Assembly: GCA_902826695.1 (NCBI GenBank)
Contig: CADEFU010000010.1
Coordinates: 62,001 to 126,000, forward strand
Direction: 5' to 3'
Source of the DNA: an uncultured Alphaproteobacteria bacterium
GTDB lineage: Bacteria; Pseudomonadota; Alphaproteobacteria; Micropepsales; Micropepsaceae
DNA length: 64,000 bases
Positions within the stretch are counted from its first letter, which is position 1. The number at the start of each line of letters is the position of its first letter. Below the pieces are notes generated by a model. The model was not told where the DNA came from and ran no database searches. It saw only the letters and a list, made by a program, of their open reading frames with translations. Below are positions 33,884 through 41,729 of the stretch, in pieces. Position numbers and translations under genes: made by a program.

Positions 33884-33898
33884 GCGGTGCGGCCGGCG

Positions 33899-34014
33899 GC
33901 GCGAAGGGTACGAAGACGATCACGTTCGATCACGGTGCGGCTGTCGCCGAGGCACAGAAGCTGATCGAGCGCGTGCGGGCGCTGCGCGCACGGATGATGC
34001 CGAAGGAGCCGTGA
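33899..34014 (+). pseudogene. 116-bp direct repeat, right copy (lipoprotein gene remnant)
   Basis: A gene fragment coding only for the last 38 residues of the lipoprotein at 30580 (KGTKTITFDHGAAVAEAQK onward, to the stop). It has no start, signal peptide or lipobox, and follows the LytTR stop by 15 bases. About 96 percent identical to 30944-31059, it marks the right end of the bracketed segment. Confidence 0.85.
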
Positions 34015-34396
34015 GCGGGTGAATAAAGCGGCCATTTGGACGCGCCGAAGCTCGTGGATTTTTCTGCGCCGATGTTCTAGTATTGTTCCTTCCCTCGCAA
34101 ACGACGGTTCGCGAGCGGCTGCGACTTGAAAACCGAATCGGAAACCACGGGCGCCTACGGCTTCATAGAGCGCCTGCTTGCCTGCCGTGTTGCGTGCAGA
34201 ATTGCGTGCAACGGATCGTGCACGCGCAGCGCCCCATACTCTTCCCACACGCGCAGACGCTGCCCGCGTTGCGGCCGGCTAACGCCCATCTAACGGATAT
34301 CTAACGCTTATCTAACGGATAAAGCCGCGCAAATCCGCCGATCTAACGCTTCTAACGGATTCGATTTGTGTTCGCGGCCGGCGGCGCGAAACGGCG
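34015..34396. other. 382-bp region without a convincing gene
   Basis: Open frames here (for example plus strand 34083-34304) are Arg/Pro/Cys-rich and have no family features. The left two thirds contain short inverted and direct words (TTGCGTGCA twice near 34190-34220). A minus-strand reading gives a KQAL...VGARGF-like string of the kind I remember from misannotated frames around tRNA or integration scars. The right third holds the CTAACG repeat array. I could not fold a tRNA from it. Confidence 0.5.
34278..34360. repeat. CTAACG repeat array with 11-bp period
   Basis: CTAACG occurs at 34279, 34290, 34301 and 34312 (exactly 11 bases apart) and again at 34343 and 34352. The decamer TCTAACGGAT appears at 34289, 34311 and 34351, alternating with TCTAACGCTT at 34300 and 34342. 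Read on the minus strand, TCCGTTAGA fits 8 of 9 positions of the LytTR-box consensus I recall. Two of these units are 22 bases apart, about two helical turns. Confidence 0.8.
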
Positions 34397-34762
34397 CTAT
34401 TTCTTTTTCGCCAGAATCTCGTCCACGACGGCGCAGATGTTGGCGATCGTGAAGGGCTTGGAGATTACGCGGTACACGACGTCCGACATGCCGTGGGCGC
34501 GCTCGATCTGGTGTTCGTGGCCGGACATGATGATGATCTTCGTCTTCGGGTAGTCGCGGCCGACCGCCATCGAGAGCGCAATGCCATCCATGATCGGCAT
34601 GTCGATGTCGGTCAGCAGAAGGTCGAACTTGCCCTTCTTCAGATGGTCGATCGCCTCAGACCCGTCTTGGGCCATGGTGACCTTATGGCCGCGCTGCTCC
34701 AGGCCGCGGGCGATGAACTCCCGCAGCGCAAGCTCGTTTTCGGCAATCAGCAGTTTGGCCAT
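34397..34762 (-). CDS. cpdR: CpdR-like single-domain response regulator
   Basis: 121 residues, receiver domain only. The phosphoacceptor is Asp52 in LLLTDIDMPIMDGIAL, and the conserved Lys is in ISKPFTIANI. The pattern GHKVTMAQDGSEAIDHL, IMSGHEHQIERAHG and KPF matches CpdR of Rhizobiales as I remember it; CpdR, when unphosphorylated, delivers substrates to ClpXP during the cell cycle. The acidic pocket reads AENE, whereas most receivers have two adjacent acidic residues. It is the last gene of the operon zinc-ribbon protein - hpt - cpdR, 12 bases after hpt. Confidence 0.8.
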   Translation of the reverse strand: MAKLLIAENELALREFIARGLEQRGHKVTMAQDGSEAIDHLKKGKFDLLLTDIDMPIMDGIALSMAVGRDYPKTKIIIMSGHEHQIERAHGMSDVVYRVISKPFTIANICAVVDEILAKKK

Positions 34763-34774
34763 GATTTAGCGCGT

Positions 34775-35320
34775 CTAACTCTCGGACTGACTTAGAATAG
34801 CTATAAAAGGCAGTCCACGGAATTTATGCGCGTGGTCCATGCCGTAACCCACAACAAATTCGGGGGGACACGGAAAACCGGCGAAATCCGCTAGCGCAGC
34901 GCCGTCCTTTCGCCCTGCGGTTTTGTCCAGGAGAACGCACACTTTCACCGCCTTGGCGCCCTTGTCGAGCATGTGACGGCGGGCGAAGGCGATCGTGCGG
35001 CCGGAATCGAGGATGTCGTCGATGAGAAGAACTTCGCGGCCCGCTACCGGAATCTCTACGTCACGCAACAGCTTCACCGTTCCTGACGATACGGTAGCGG
35101 TGCCGTAGCTGGCCAACGTCACGAAGTCCACTTCAGGGTTAACGTCGCGGACGATGAGGCTGCGGATCAGGTCTGCGGCAAAAACGAAGCTGCCTTTCAG
35201 GATCGCGATGGCGGCGAAGTCAGCGGGCATGACGGCCGCGATCTCGCCGGCCAAGGTCTCTAAGCGGGCGGCGATGTCGTCGGCAGTGAAGAGCGGCTCC
35301 AGCCGAGCCACGCTATTCAT
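34775..35320 (-). CDS. hpt: Hypoxanthine phosphoribosyltransferase
   Basis: 181 residues. It converts hypoxanthine or guanine plus PRPP to IMP or GMP. The PRPP-binding signature EVLLIDDILDSGRTIAFARRHML is at about residues 98-120, with AILKGSFVFAADLIRSL and VDFVTLASYGTATVSSG before it and VGYGMDHAHKFRGLPFIAIL after it. I start at the ATG 35320, one codon inside the longest frame. It overlaps the end of the zinc-ribbon gene by 8 bases. Confidence 0.95.
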   Translation of the reverse strand: MNSVARLEPLFTADDIAARLETLAGEIAAVMPADFAAIAILKGSFVFAADLIRSLIVRDVNPEVDFVTLASYGTATVSSGTVKLLRDVEIPVAGREVLLIDDILDSGRTIAFARRHMLDKGAKAVKVCVLLDKTAGRKDGAALADFAGFPCPPEFVVGYGMDHAHKFRGLPFIAILSQSES

Positions 35321-36107
35321 CAACTTTCGCGAAGCGCACTTCGAGGTCCACTGCGTCCGACGGCGGGCTCTCGAGCCTGGCGGAGAAAGTTCCCTGTTGG
35401 CGCGGGCCTAAGCGCGACTGATCGGCCAGCACGGTCCAATGGTAGATTTCCTTGCCGGCCTGATCGCGTACCGCCAGACGCACTTTCGGCACGTCGAGCT
35501 CGCGGTCGGTTTCGTTGATGATCTGACCGGAGATCGCAATCACGGGAACGGAGTTGTTCAACTCGTTCTTTTGCGTGGCGATGATCTTGAAGCCGACGAC
35601 ATTCACGTCCATGCCGAGCGCGCCATAGATGCTGGCGGCGCCGGGCCAAATGCGTGCGATTTCGTTTGGTAACGTGAAGAACAGAAGCAGCGCGCCCACG
35701 AATGTCGCGCCGCCCGCCATCATCAACAGCATCGAGCGCGAGCGTGCATGCTGACGGCGCGTGGCCGTCGCGGCGGCTTGCGGCGGCGGCGGCATTCCGG
35801 TCGGCATCGGCCGAGGCGGTGGTGGCGGCGGTATGTCGAAGCGCGGTAGCGGTTCAGCCAACGCGCCCGAAGACGAGGGGGCCGGCAGCATGCGCGAGCG
35901 GTCGGTCACCGGACCTGACGGCATCGCGGGGCCGAGTGGATCTTCCACAGGCACGGGGATTGGGATCGGCTGCGGCGCCATTTCGGGCGCGGCGTCCTGA
36001 AACCAGGCATGTTGACAACGCGCACAGCGAACCTGGCGGCCGGGCGGACGGACGACGCCGGTTTCCAACAGGTAGCGAGTTGCGCAGCGGGGGCAGGTAA
36101 TTATCAT
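35313..36107 (-). CDS. MJ0042-type zinc-ribbon membrane protein
   Basis: 264 residues. It begins MIITCPRCATRYLLETGVVRPPGRQVRCARCQHAWFQ, the MJ0042 zinc ribbon with two CxxC pairs. A long Pro-rich linker (about 50-130) leads to one membrane helix (MLLMMAGGATFVGALLLFFTL) and a periplasmic DUF3426-like beta domain (VPVIAISGQIINETDRELDVPKVRLAVRD). The family sits next to ftsE in many alphaproteobacteria, here divergent with a 114-bp gap. The ATG at 36107 puts the zinc ribbon at the N-terminus as in relatives. Confidence 0.9.
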   Translation of the reverse strand: MIITCPRCATRYLLETGVVRPPGRQVRCARCQHAWFQDAAPEMAPQPIPIPVPVEDPLGPAMPSGPVTDRSRMLPAPSSSGALAEPLPRFDIPPPPPPRPMPTGMPPPPQAAATATRRQHARSRSMLLMMAGGATFVGALLLFFTLPNEIARIWPGAASIYGALGMDVNVVGFKIIATQKNELNNSVPVIAISGQIINETDRELDVPKVRLAVRDQAGKEIYHWTVLADQSRLGPRQQGTFSARLESPPSDAVDLEVRFAKVDE

Positions 36108-36221
36108 TCCAGGCTTAAGCCCGTATCGATTCTCCAACTCTTCGCATAACCGTTTCGCTGCCGCAAGCAAGCGAACATCACAGGGTTTCCGGCTAACCCA
36201 TTAACCCAAAAGGACTATCTG

Positions 36222-36917
36222 GTGGTTCGGTTCGAGAATGTCGGGATGCGATACGGGTTGGGGCCCGAAATCCTGCGTGACATTTCGTTCACGCTCGACC
36301 AGGGGTCGTTCCATTTGCTCACAGGACCATCTGGTGCGGGTAAGACTTCGCTCCTGAAGCTCATTTACCTCGCAGAACGGCCGTGTCGGGGGGCAATCTC
36401 CATGTTTGGGCGGGAGATTGCCACGACGCCCCGGGACGAGCTGCCGGGGCTGCGGCGGCGAATTGGGGTCGTATTTCAAGAGTTTCGGCTGCTCGATCAT
36501 TTGACGGTGTTCGAAAACGTGTCGCTGCCGCGGCGAGTTATGGGCGAGATGGAGTCGCAGTACCGGGCGGAGGTTGAGGAGTTGCTGTCCTGGGTGGGCC
36601 TCGGCAACCGCCTGAACGCGAAGCCCGCGACGTTGTCGGGCGGTGAGAAGCAGCGTGTGGCGATTGCGCGCGCTGTTGTCGCCAAGCCCGAGTTGCTGTT
36701 GGCCGACGAACCGACGGGCAACGTCGATCCCGAGATCGGCGGACGGATCATGCGGCTGTTCACGGAACTCAACAAGCTCGGCACCTGCGTGATGATTGCG
36801 ACGCACGACATGCGGATTATGGAGCGGGTGCCGGCGTCGCGCATCTATCGCCTCGCCGAGGGGCGGCTCACCGTCGCGAAGGCGCACGACTTCATGGCAC
36901 AGGCCAAGCGCGCATGA
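36222..36917 (+). CDS. ftsE: Cell division ATP-binding protein FtsE
   Basis: 231 residues, ABC ATPase. Walker A GPSGAGKTS at about residues 36-44, Q-loop VVFQEFRLLDHLTVFENV, signature LSGGEKQRVAIARA, Walker B LLLADEPTGNVD, and H-loop ATHD. With FtsX it forms a non-transporting ABC complex at the divisome that controls peptidoglycan hydrolases. The start is GTG. The start of ftsX overlaps its stop by 4 bases (ATGA). Confidence 0.97.
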   Translation: MVRFENVGMRYGLGPEILRDISFTLDQGSFHLLTGPSGAGKTSLLKLIYLAERPCRGAISMFGREIATTPRDELPGLRRRIGVVFQEFRLLDHLTVFENVSLPRRVMGEMESQYRAEVEELLSWVGLGNRLNAKPATLSGGEKQRVAIARAVVAKPELLLADEPTGNVDPEIGGRIMRLFTELNKLGTCVMIATHDMRIMERVPASRIYRLAEGRLTVAKAHDFMAQAKRA

Positions 36918-37804
36918 ACCCCGCCGGCAGAACAGGATTGATGCCTGCCGATAGCGCGTCGGGTGCGACGCTGCATACGATTGTCGCGGTGATGAGTTTT
37001 CTTGCGTGTCTTTCGCTCGGCTTCGTGCTGACGCTCGGGCGTTTGGCCAGCGAGTGGACGGACGGACTTTCCGGCTCGGTGACTGTGCAGTTGCTTCCGT
37101 CGGCGCAAATATCGCCTGAAGATCAGGTGAAAGAGGCGCTTCGGCTGGTGAAGAATTGGCCCGGCGTGTTTGCCGCGCGCGCGTTGAGCCGCGAGGATTC
37201 CCAGAAGATGCTTGAGCCTTGGCTTGGCGGCGGCAACGTGCTGACCGACTTGCCGGTGCCGCAGCTGATCGAGGTGACGTTGCAGCCGGGACCGGTCGAG
37301 CTTGAAGGGCTTGCCCGTGCGCTGGCCGACGGTGTGCCGGGCGCGACGCTCGACGACCACAAGCGTTGGAACGCGGAACTCGCTTCGTTTGCGACATCGT
37401 CAGAGGCAGTTGGGTGGGCTGTGCTTGCGCTCATTGCGCTAGCGACGCTTGCGATCGTGATCTTCGCGACACAAGCAGGGTTGCAAGCTCATCGCGAGAT
37501 CGTCGAGGTCGTGCATATGATCGGCGCGAAGGACGTCTTCATCGCGAACGAGTTCCAGCGCCACTTCATGTGGCTGGGCGTGCGCGGGGGGATCATCGGG
37601 CTCGTGCTTGCCGCCGTGACGCTCGTCGGCAGCAGTTTCTTGATGAATAGTCGCGAAGCGCCCGTTGGGGCGCAGTATTTGCCGCAACTCGTGAGTTCGC
37701 CGTTGCTCTACACGTGGCTGCTCTGCGTGCCCGTGGTGATGGGATTGATCGCGATGTGGACGGCGCGCTTCACGGTGCTGCGCGTGCTTGGGCGGATGCC
37801 GTGA
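36914..37804 (+). CDS. ftsX: Cell division protein FtsX
   Basis: 296 residues. One N-terminal membrane helix (IVAVMSFLACLSLGFVLTLGRLA), a periplasmic domain (about 55-165), then three helices (about 170-190, 220-245 and 265-285) with the FtsX-domain sequence TQAGLQAHREIVEVVHMIGAKDVFIANEFQRHF. It is the membrane partner of FtsE. Genes on both sides overlap it: ATGA with ftsE and GTGA with the HAD phosphatase, so all three are translationally coupled. Confidence 0.95.
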   Translation: MNPAGRTGLMPADSASGATLHTIVAVMSFLACLSLGFVLTLGRLASEWTDGLSGSVTVQLLPSAQISPEDQVKEALRLVKNWPGVFAARALSREDSQKMLEPWLGGGNVLTDLPVPQLIEVTLQPGPVELEGLARALADGVPGATLDDHKRWNAELASFATSSEAVGWAVLALIALATLAIVIFATQAGLQAHREIVEVVHMIGAKDVFIANEFQRHFMWLGVRGGIIGLVLAAVTLVGSSFLMNSREAPVGAQYLPQLVSSPLLYTWLLCVPVVMGLIAMWTARFTVLRVLGRMP

Positions 37805-38346
37805 GACTTGTGATGCTGGACCGCGACGGCGTTCTCACCGAAGAGCGCGCCGGGTTCGTCAAACATCCGGGCGAGCTTCAGATGTTGCCGGGTGCGGGCG
37901 AGGCTGTCGCGAGGCTGAACGCGGCAGGGATCAAGACGGCGCTCGTAAGCAATCAGTCGGTCGTCGGCCGCGGGATCATCTCGGCGGAGATGCTGGAACG
38001 AATTCACGAGAAGCTGCGCAGCGCGTTGGCCGTGCATGGGGCGCAGTTGGATTTGCTTCTCACTTGCACCGACGCGCCTTCGGCGGCGGGCGAGCGCCGC
38101 AAACCACAGCCCGGTATGCTGCGCGAGGCTTTGGCGCATTTCAGGGTCGCACCACACGAAGCTGTGATGATCGGGGATCAGCTCTCCGATCTGCGGGCGG
38201 CGCAGGCGGCCCAGGTGCGGCCGATCCTGGTGCGCAGCGGAAAAGGCGCAGAAGTCCTAGCAAAAGGCTTGCCGCAAGACATTTTAACGGTTGCGGTTTA
38301 TGATTCAGTCATACTTGCGGTCGAGGCTCTGCTTTCGGGCCGCTAG
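37801..38346 (+). CDS. HAD-IIIA phosphatase (GmhB-like)
   Basis: 181 residues. MRLVMLDRDGVLTEERAGFVKHPGELQMLPGAGEAVARLNAAGIKTALVSNQSVVGRGI is the HAD motif I (nucleophile Asp7, acid/base Asp9) and motif II of the histidinol-phosphate / heptose bisphosphate phosphatase group. A cysteine-poor insert and KPQPGMLREAL, then MIGDQLSDLRAAQAA, give motifs III and IV. The zinc-binding cysteines of true GmhB are not all present, so the substrate is uncertain. It starts at GTG 37801, overlapping the ftsX stop. Confidence 0.82.
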   Translation: MRLVMLDRDGVLTEERAGFVKHPGELQMLPGAGEAVARLNAAGIKTALVSNQSVVGRGIISAEMLERIHEKLRSALAVHGAQLDLLLTCTDAPSAAGERRKPQPGMLREALAHFRVAPHEAVMIGDQLSDLRAAQAAQVRPILVRSGKGAEVLAKGLPQDILTVAVYDSVILAVEALLSGR

Positions 38347-38375
38347 TTGGGCCAACTGATTGAGCGACTGGAGAC

Positions 38376-39041
38376 ATGTTCGGCTTCGCCTTTCGCGTGG
38401 TTGTCGCACTGTTCGTCGTTGCCGCACTCGGGTTTCCGATTTTCGTGTGGTCGCTGCCGCGCGCGTCGGAGGATCCGGGAACCGCTGACGCGATCGTTGC
38501 CTTGACCGGCGGCGAGGGGCGGCTGCCGGCAGCTTTCATGCTGCTCGACCAGCGCAAGGGAGGGCGGTTGCTCATCTCCGGTGTGCATACGGAAACAACC
38601 CGCGACGACTTGCTGGCGGTGGCGGGCGCGGAGAGTTCCACCTTCGCCGCGTGCTGCGTCGATCTCGGGCGCACCGCGGAGAGCACGATCGGCAATGCCA
38701 GCGAAACGGTCGCGTGGGTGAACGAGCACAACTATCGCACCGTCATTGTGGTGACCGCGAGCTATCACATGCCGCGCAGCTTGCTCGAGCTTCAGGCGGC
38801 GGCACCGCATACGCAGTTTGTTGCCTATCCCGTGTTTCCCGATGGCGTGAAGCTTGAAGATTGGTGGAGCGACCCGGGCACGACCGGGGTGCTCGCGTGG
38901 GAATACGTTAAGTATTTAGGGTCGACCGTCAGGGTCGCCTATGCGACCCGGTTCTGGACGCAACCGGCCGACATCTTTCGGCCGATCAAGATCGAACGGG
39001 CGCAGGGCGGAAACGCTCAACTTGTGGGGACGCCAACGTAA
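38376..39041 (+). CDS. YdcF/SanA family (DUF218) protein
   Basis: 221 residues. One N-terminal membrane segment (VVVALFVVAALGFPIFVWSL) and a DUF218 domain: DAIVALTGGEGRLPAAFML, GRLLISGVH, SETVAWVNEHNYRTVIVVTASYHMPRSLLEL. The location between ftsEX and plsC is shared with many Hyphomicrobiales and points to an envelope-related role. It is the second DUF218 gene of the window; the other is at 5289. Confidence 0.88.
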   Translation: MFGFAFRVVVALFVVAALGFPIFVWSLPRASEDPGTADAIVALTGGEGRLPAAFMLLDQRKGGRLLISGVHTETTRDDLLAVAGAESSTFAACCVDLGRTAESTIGNASETVAWVNEHNYRTVIVVTASYHMPRSLLELQAAAPHTQFVAYPVFPDGVKLEDWWSDPGTTGVLAWEYVKYLGSTVRVAYATRFWTQPADIFRPIKIERAQGGNAQLVGTPT

Positions 39042-39111
39042 CCGGCTTGCCTTGCGCCTGGCGGATCGCGCACAACTCCGCCATCTGAAACCGCCCTGCC
39101 CGAGACGCCCG

Positions 39112-39837
39112 TTGGTCGCCGTTCGCTCGCTGCTCTTTCAAGCGTTCTTCTGGATTTGGTCTACGCTGATCAATCTTGCGTACATCCCTGCCCTGCTGCT
39201 TGACCGCAAGGTCGTGCTGAACGGTCAGGAGATTTGGGCGCGGGTAAGCCTGTGGGGGCTCAAATGGATCGCTGGGCTCGACTACGAGGTGCGCGGGCGG
39301 GAGAACATACCCGCGGGCCCCGTGATGATCGCAGCCAAGCATCTCTCGATGTGGGAGACCTTGGCCGCGCATGTGCTGGTGCACCATCCGGCGACGGTGA
39401 TGAAGCGCCAACTGCTTTGGATCCCGGGCTACGGTTGGTACTCGCGCAAGGCGAAGATGATCGTGATCGATCGCGACGCCGGTGCGGGCGCGATCCGCAC
39501 TATGATCGGCGCCGCGAAGGCGCGCCTCGCCGAAGGGCGGCCGATCGTGATCTTTCCGGAAGGCACGCGGCGCGAACTGGGTACGCCCGTCGATTACAAG
39601 CCCGGCGTCGCGGCGCTTTACACCATGCTCGACATACCGTGCGTGCCGATGGCCCACAATTCGAGCTTGTACTGGCCACGCCGCGGGTTCTTGCGGAAGC
39701 CGGGGAAGATCATCGTCGAGTTCTTGCCGGCGATCATGCCGGGGTTGAAGCGACCTGCCTTCATGGCGGAACTCGAGAAGCGCACTGAGGATGCGGTGGC
39801 GCGGTTGCTCAAAGAGGGCGACTATCAGGCGGCGTGA
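39112..39837 (+). CDS. plsC: 1-acyl-sn-glycerol-3-phosphate acyltransferase
   Basis: 241 residues from a TTG at 39112; the frame is open further upstream but that part overlaps the YdcF gene and is Arg-rich. It acylates lysophosphatidic acid to phosphatidic acid. Motif I reads KHLSMWET (His77 to Glu82), with Glu where the textbook HX4D has Asp. Motif III is FPEGTRRELG, followed by the proline-containing CVPMAHNS. An N-terminal hydrophobic segment anchors it. The last 13 bases overlap the convergent gene at 39825. Confidence 0.93.
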   Translation: MVAVRSLLFQAFFWIWSTLINLAYIPALLLDRKVVLNGQEIWARVSLWGLKWIAGLDYEVRGRENIPAGPVMIAAKHLSMWETLAAHVLVHHPATVMKRQLLWIPGYGWYSRKAKMIVIDRDAGAGAIRTMIGAAKARLAEGRPIVIFPEGTRRELGTPVDYKPGVAALYTMLDIPCVPMAHNSSLYWPRRGFLRKPGKIIVEFLPAIMPGLKRPAFMAELEKRTEDAVARLLKEGDYQAA

Positions 39838-41729
39838 TCAGCGGGCTCGATGCGAAGCGCGACGCGGTCTTTGAGCACTACCGAGATTGAAGCATCACCG
39901 CCTGGATCAGCGACGAAACTCTGACTGGCGTTGAACGTGTAGCGACGGCCGGGGCTCAAACGCGCGAGCTTCAAGGTTTGTTTGCCGCTGCCGTAGAGCA
40001 CGAGGTTGAGGTTTGTCCCGTTGCTTGAGGCGTGCGCAACGAGCACTTCGGGGTAGCTTGCTTGAGCAAGGATGGGGCCGGTGCGGGTTGCCTGCGCGGG
40101 GCCTTCGACGACGGAGCGGCGGAAGTCGCCGGTGCGCATGATGGCGCCGAGTGCGGCTTGGGCATTGATCAGGTTCGATGCGCGCATATAGCGGCGGACT
40201 CCGTCTCTCGTTTCGAGGCCGCAGTCTTCGTCGAGGCTTCGCTGGGCGGCGTCGGCGATTTCGTCGTCGCCGAATTCGCGCGCCGCGATCAGGTGCGAGC
40301 AGTAGCCGACGCCGTGACCGATGCCGTAGTTGCCGGGGTCGGCGCCGGGACCGGGGAGTTTGATGCGCAGTTGGCCGCGCGCGTTCGGTTTCAAGCGCGG
40401 CTCGACTTCTTTGCGGGCGATCGCCCATTGCCGTTGGGCGAAGTCCGGCGCGAAGCAGTTGGCGAACCGGCTGGTGTCGGCTTCCCAAGTCGGGAAAGGG
40501 AATTCGAGGCCCAGGTGTTGCGAGCGCAGACCGACGATTGAGCCTGCGCTATCGGTGAATTCGGTTTCGAGCTTTTCGCGCCAGCGCGGCAAGATGCGGC
40601 TTATGTCGCCGGTGCCGAAGAGGTGGTCATGAGCTGCTAGCGCGGCCATGCCGTAGTGGTTGCAGAGCGGGTAGATCCAGTTTGGCTCGCACGGGTAAAG
40701 GCAGAAATCGCCGGCGTGGCGCGCATAGTTGTCGGTGATCGAGCGCATCATTGTGTGGAAGTCGTGCGCGTAGGCCGTGCGTTCGTTCAGCTTGAAGGTG
40801 AGACTTCGGGCTTCGGCGTAGCGGCGGTCGCCACTGGCGGTCATGTATTGGCCGACCTGCACGCCGAACCAACCGGTTAGCATGATGTTGTCGCGTGCGG
40901 CGGGGTCGAAGTTCTTGAAATTCAGGTGGCCCCACATCGACTCGTAGATCCAATAACTCCAGACGCGGCGGAGCAGGTACTTTTGGATCAGGTTGTTTTG
41001 CGCTTGGGCTAGGTAGCCGGTGAAACTTGGAAGGTAAGCGCATTGCGCGACGCCGAGGGCGAAGCCCATGTGGTTCAGCTGGTAGCGCAGGGCGGCCGGC
41101 TGAAATTGGTCGATGATGTCGAACCCGCCGAACTGGTCGACCGGTTGAAGTGCGCGGTCGTAGACATAGCGCAGGGCTGCGAGTTGATCGACGGTGAGTT
41201 CGCGCGTCTCCGTCGGCGGCTTCGCGGCGCGTTCTCTCACCTCGGTGAGCGAGGTGGGGAGGAAGGCGTTGCGGTGTGCGCGGGTGCGGGCGTTCAGTCT
41301 CTCGCGGATCGCGTCGCCGATGCCATAGGCGGCAACCAGCGCGGCGATCGCGCCTAGTGCAACGAGTTGGTCTGATCCCGTGACGGGTTCTTGCGCGCGG
41401 CTTGCGGCGACGATCGCTGCGCCGAGCCAGACTGCGGCAGGCGCTATGACCATGCCGGCCCAGAACCAGGCGAGGAGCGCGAGGCCGAAGACAACGATGG
41501 TGCCGAAGAGCAGGGCGACGTCTGGGACTGCGAGGAAGCCTGCGCCAGGGAACCAAAGACCGAGGCCGAACGTCTGCGTTGGGGTGTTGCCGAGCATGAT
41601 CAGCGAGAGACCGGAAGCCCAGACGGCGGCGAAGACTAGAGCGGCGCGGCTTTGACGCTTGGCGGTGACCGGGCCTTTTGGCCGTCGAGCGATTGCGGGC
41701 TCTGCCGCGTCAGTTGCTGCGCGCGACAT
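39825..41729 (-). CDS. Membrane-anchored linalool dehydratase/isomerase-like protein
   Basis: 634 residues. Residues 28-140 contain four hydrophobic segments. Residues 180-634 form a helical, (alpha/alpha)-barrel-like domain that I align to linalool dehydratase/isomerase (LinD). NIMLTGWFGVQVGQYMTASGDRRYAEA matches LinD's NIMYKGHLNL region, and CEPNWIYPLC (Cys347, Cys356) matches LinD's CEPDNYFVQC with identical spacing. Trp287 stands where, from memory, LinD has a catalytic His, so the chemistry may differ. LinD is periplasmic and soluble; a fused membrane region is unlike it. A small membrane protein gene overlaps its start by 20 bases. Family membership is moderately sure, substrate unknown. 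Confidence 0.72.
   Translation of the reverse strand: MSRAATDAAEPAIARRPKGPVTAKRQSRAALVFAAVWASGLSLIMLGNTPTQTFGLGLWFPGAGFLAVPDVALLFGTIVVFGLALLAWFWAGMVIAPAAVWLGAAIVAASRAQEPVTGSDQLVALGAIAALVAAYGIGDAIRERLNARTRAHRNAFLPTSLTEVRERAAKPPTETRELTVDQLAALRYVYDRALQPVDQFGGFDIIDQFQPAALRYQLNHMGFALGVAQCAYLPSFTGYLAQAQNNLIQKYLLRRVWSYWIYESMWGHLNFKNFDPAARDNIMLTGWFGVQVGQYMTASGDRRYAEARSLTFKLNERTAYAHDFHTMMRSITDNYARHAGDFCLYPCEPNWIYPLCNHYGMAALAAHDHLFGTGDISRILPRWREKLETEFTDSAGSIVGLRSQHLGLEFPFPTWEADTSRFANCFAPDFAQRQWAIARKEVEPRLKPNARGQLRIKLPGPGADPGNYGIGHGVGYCSHLIAAREFGDDEIADAAQRSLDEDCGLETRDGVRRYMRASNLINAQAALGAIMRTGDFRRSVVEGPAQATRTGPILAQASYPEVLVAHASSNGTNLNLVLYGSGKQTLKLARLSPGRRYTFNASQSFVADPGGDASISVVLKDRVALRIEPADHAA

Noticed and set aside
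34015-34277. Degenerate tRNA or attachment site
   Set aside because: Some words recall tRNA 3' ends, but I could not pair an acceptor, anticodon and T arm.
34083-34304. 73-codon plus-strand frame in the region after the LytTR gene
   Set aside because: Arg/Pro/Cys-rich, no ribosome binding site, runs into the CTAACG array.
36108-36221. CtrA box between the zinc-ribbon gene and ftsE
   Set aside because: CTAA and TTAA words are 4 bases apart, not the 7 of the TTAA-N7-TTAA consensus.
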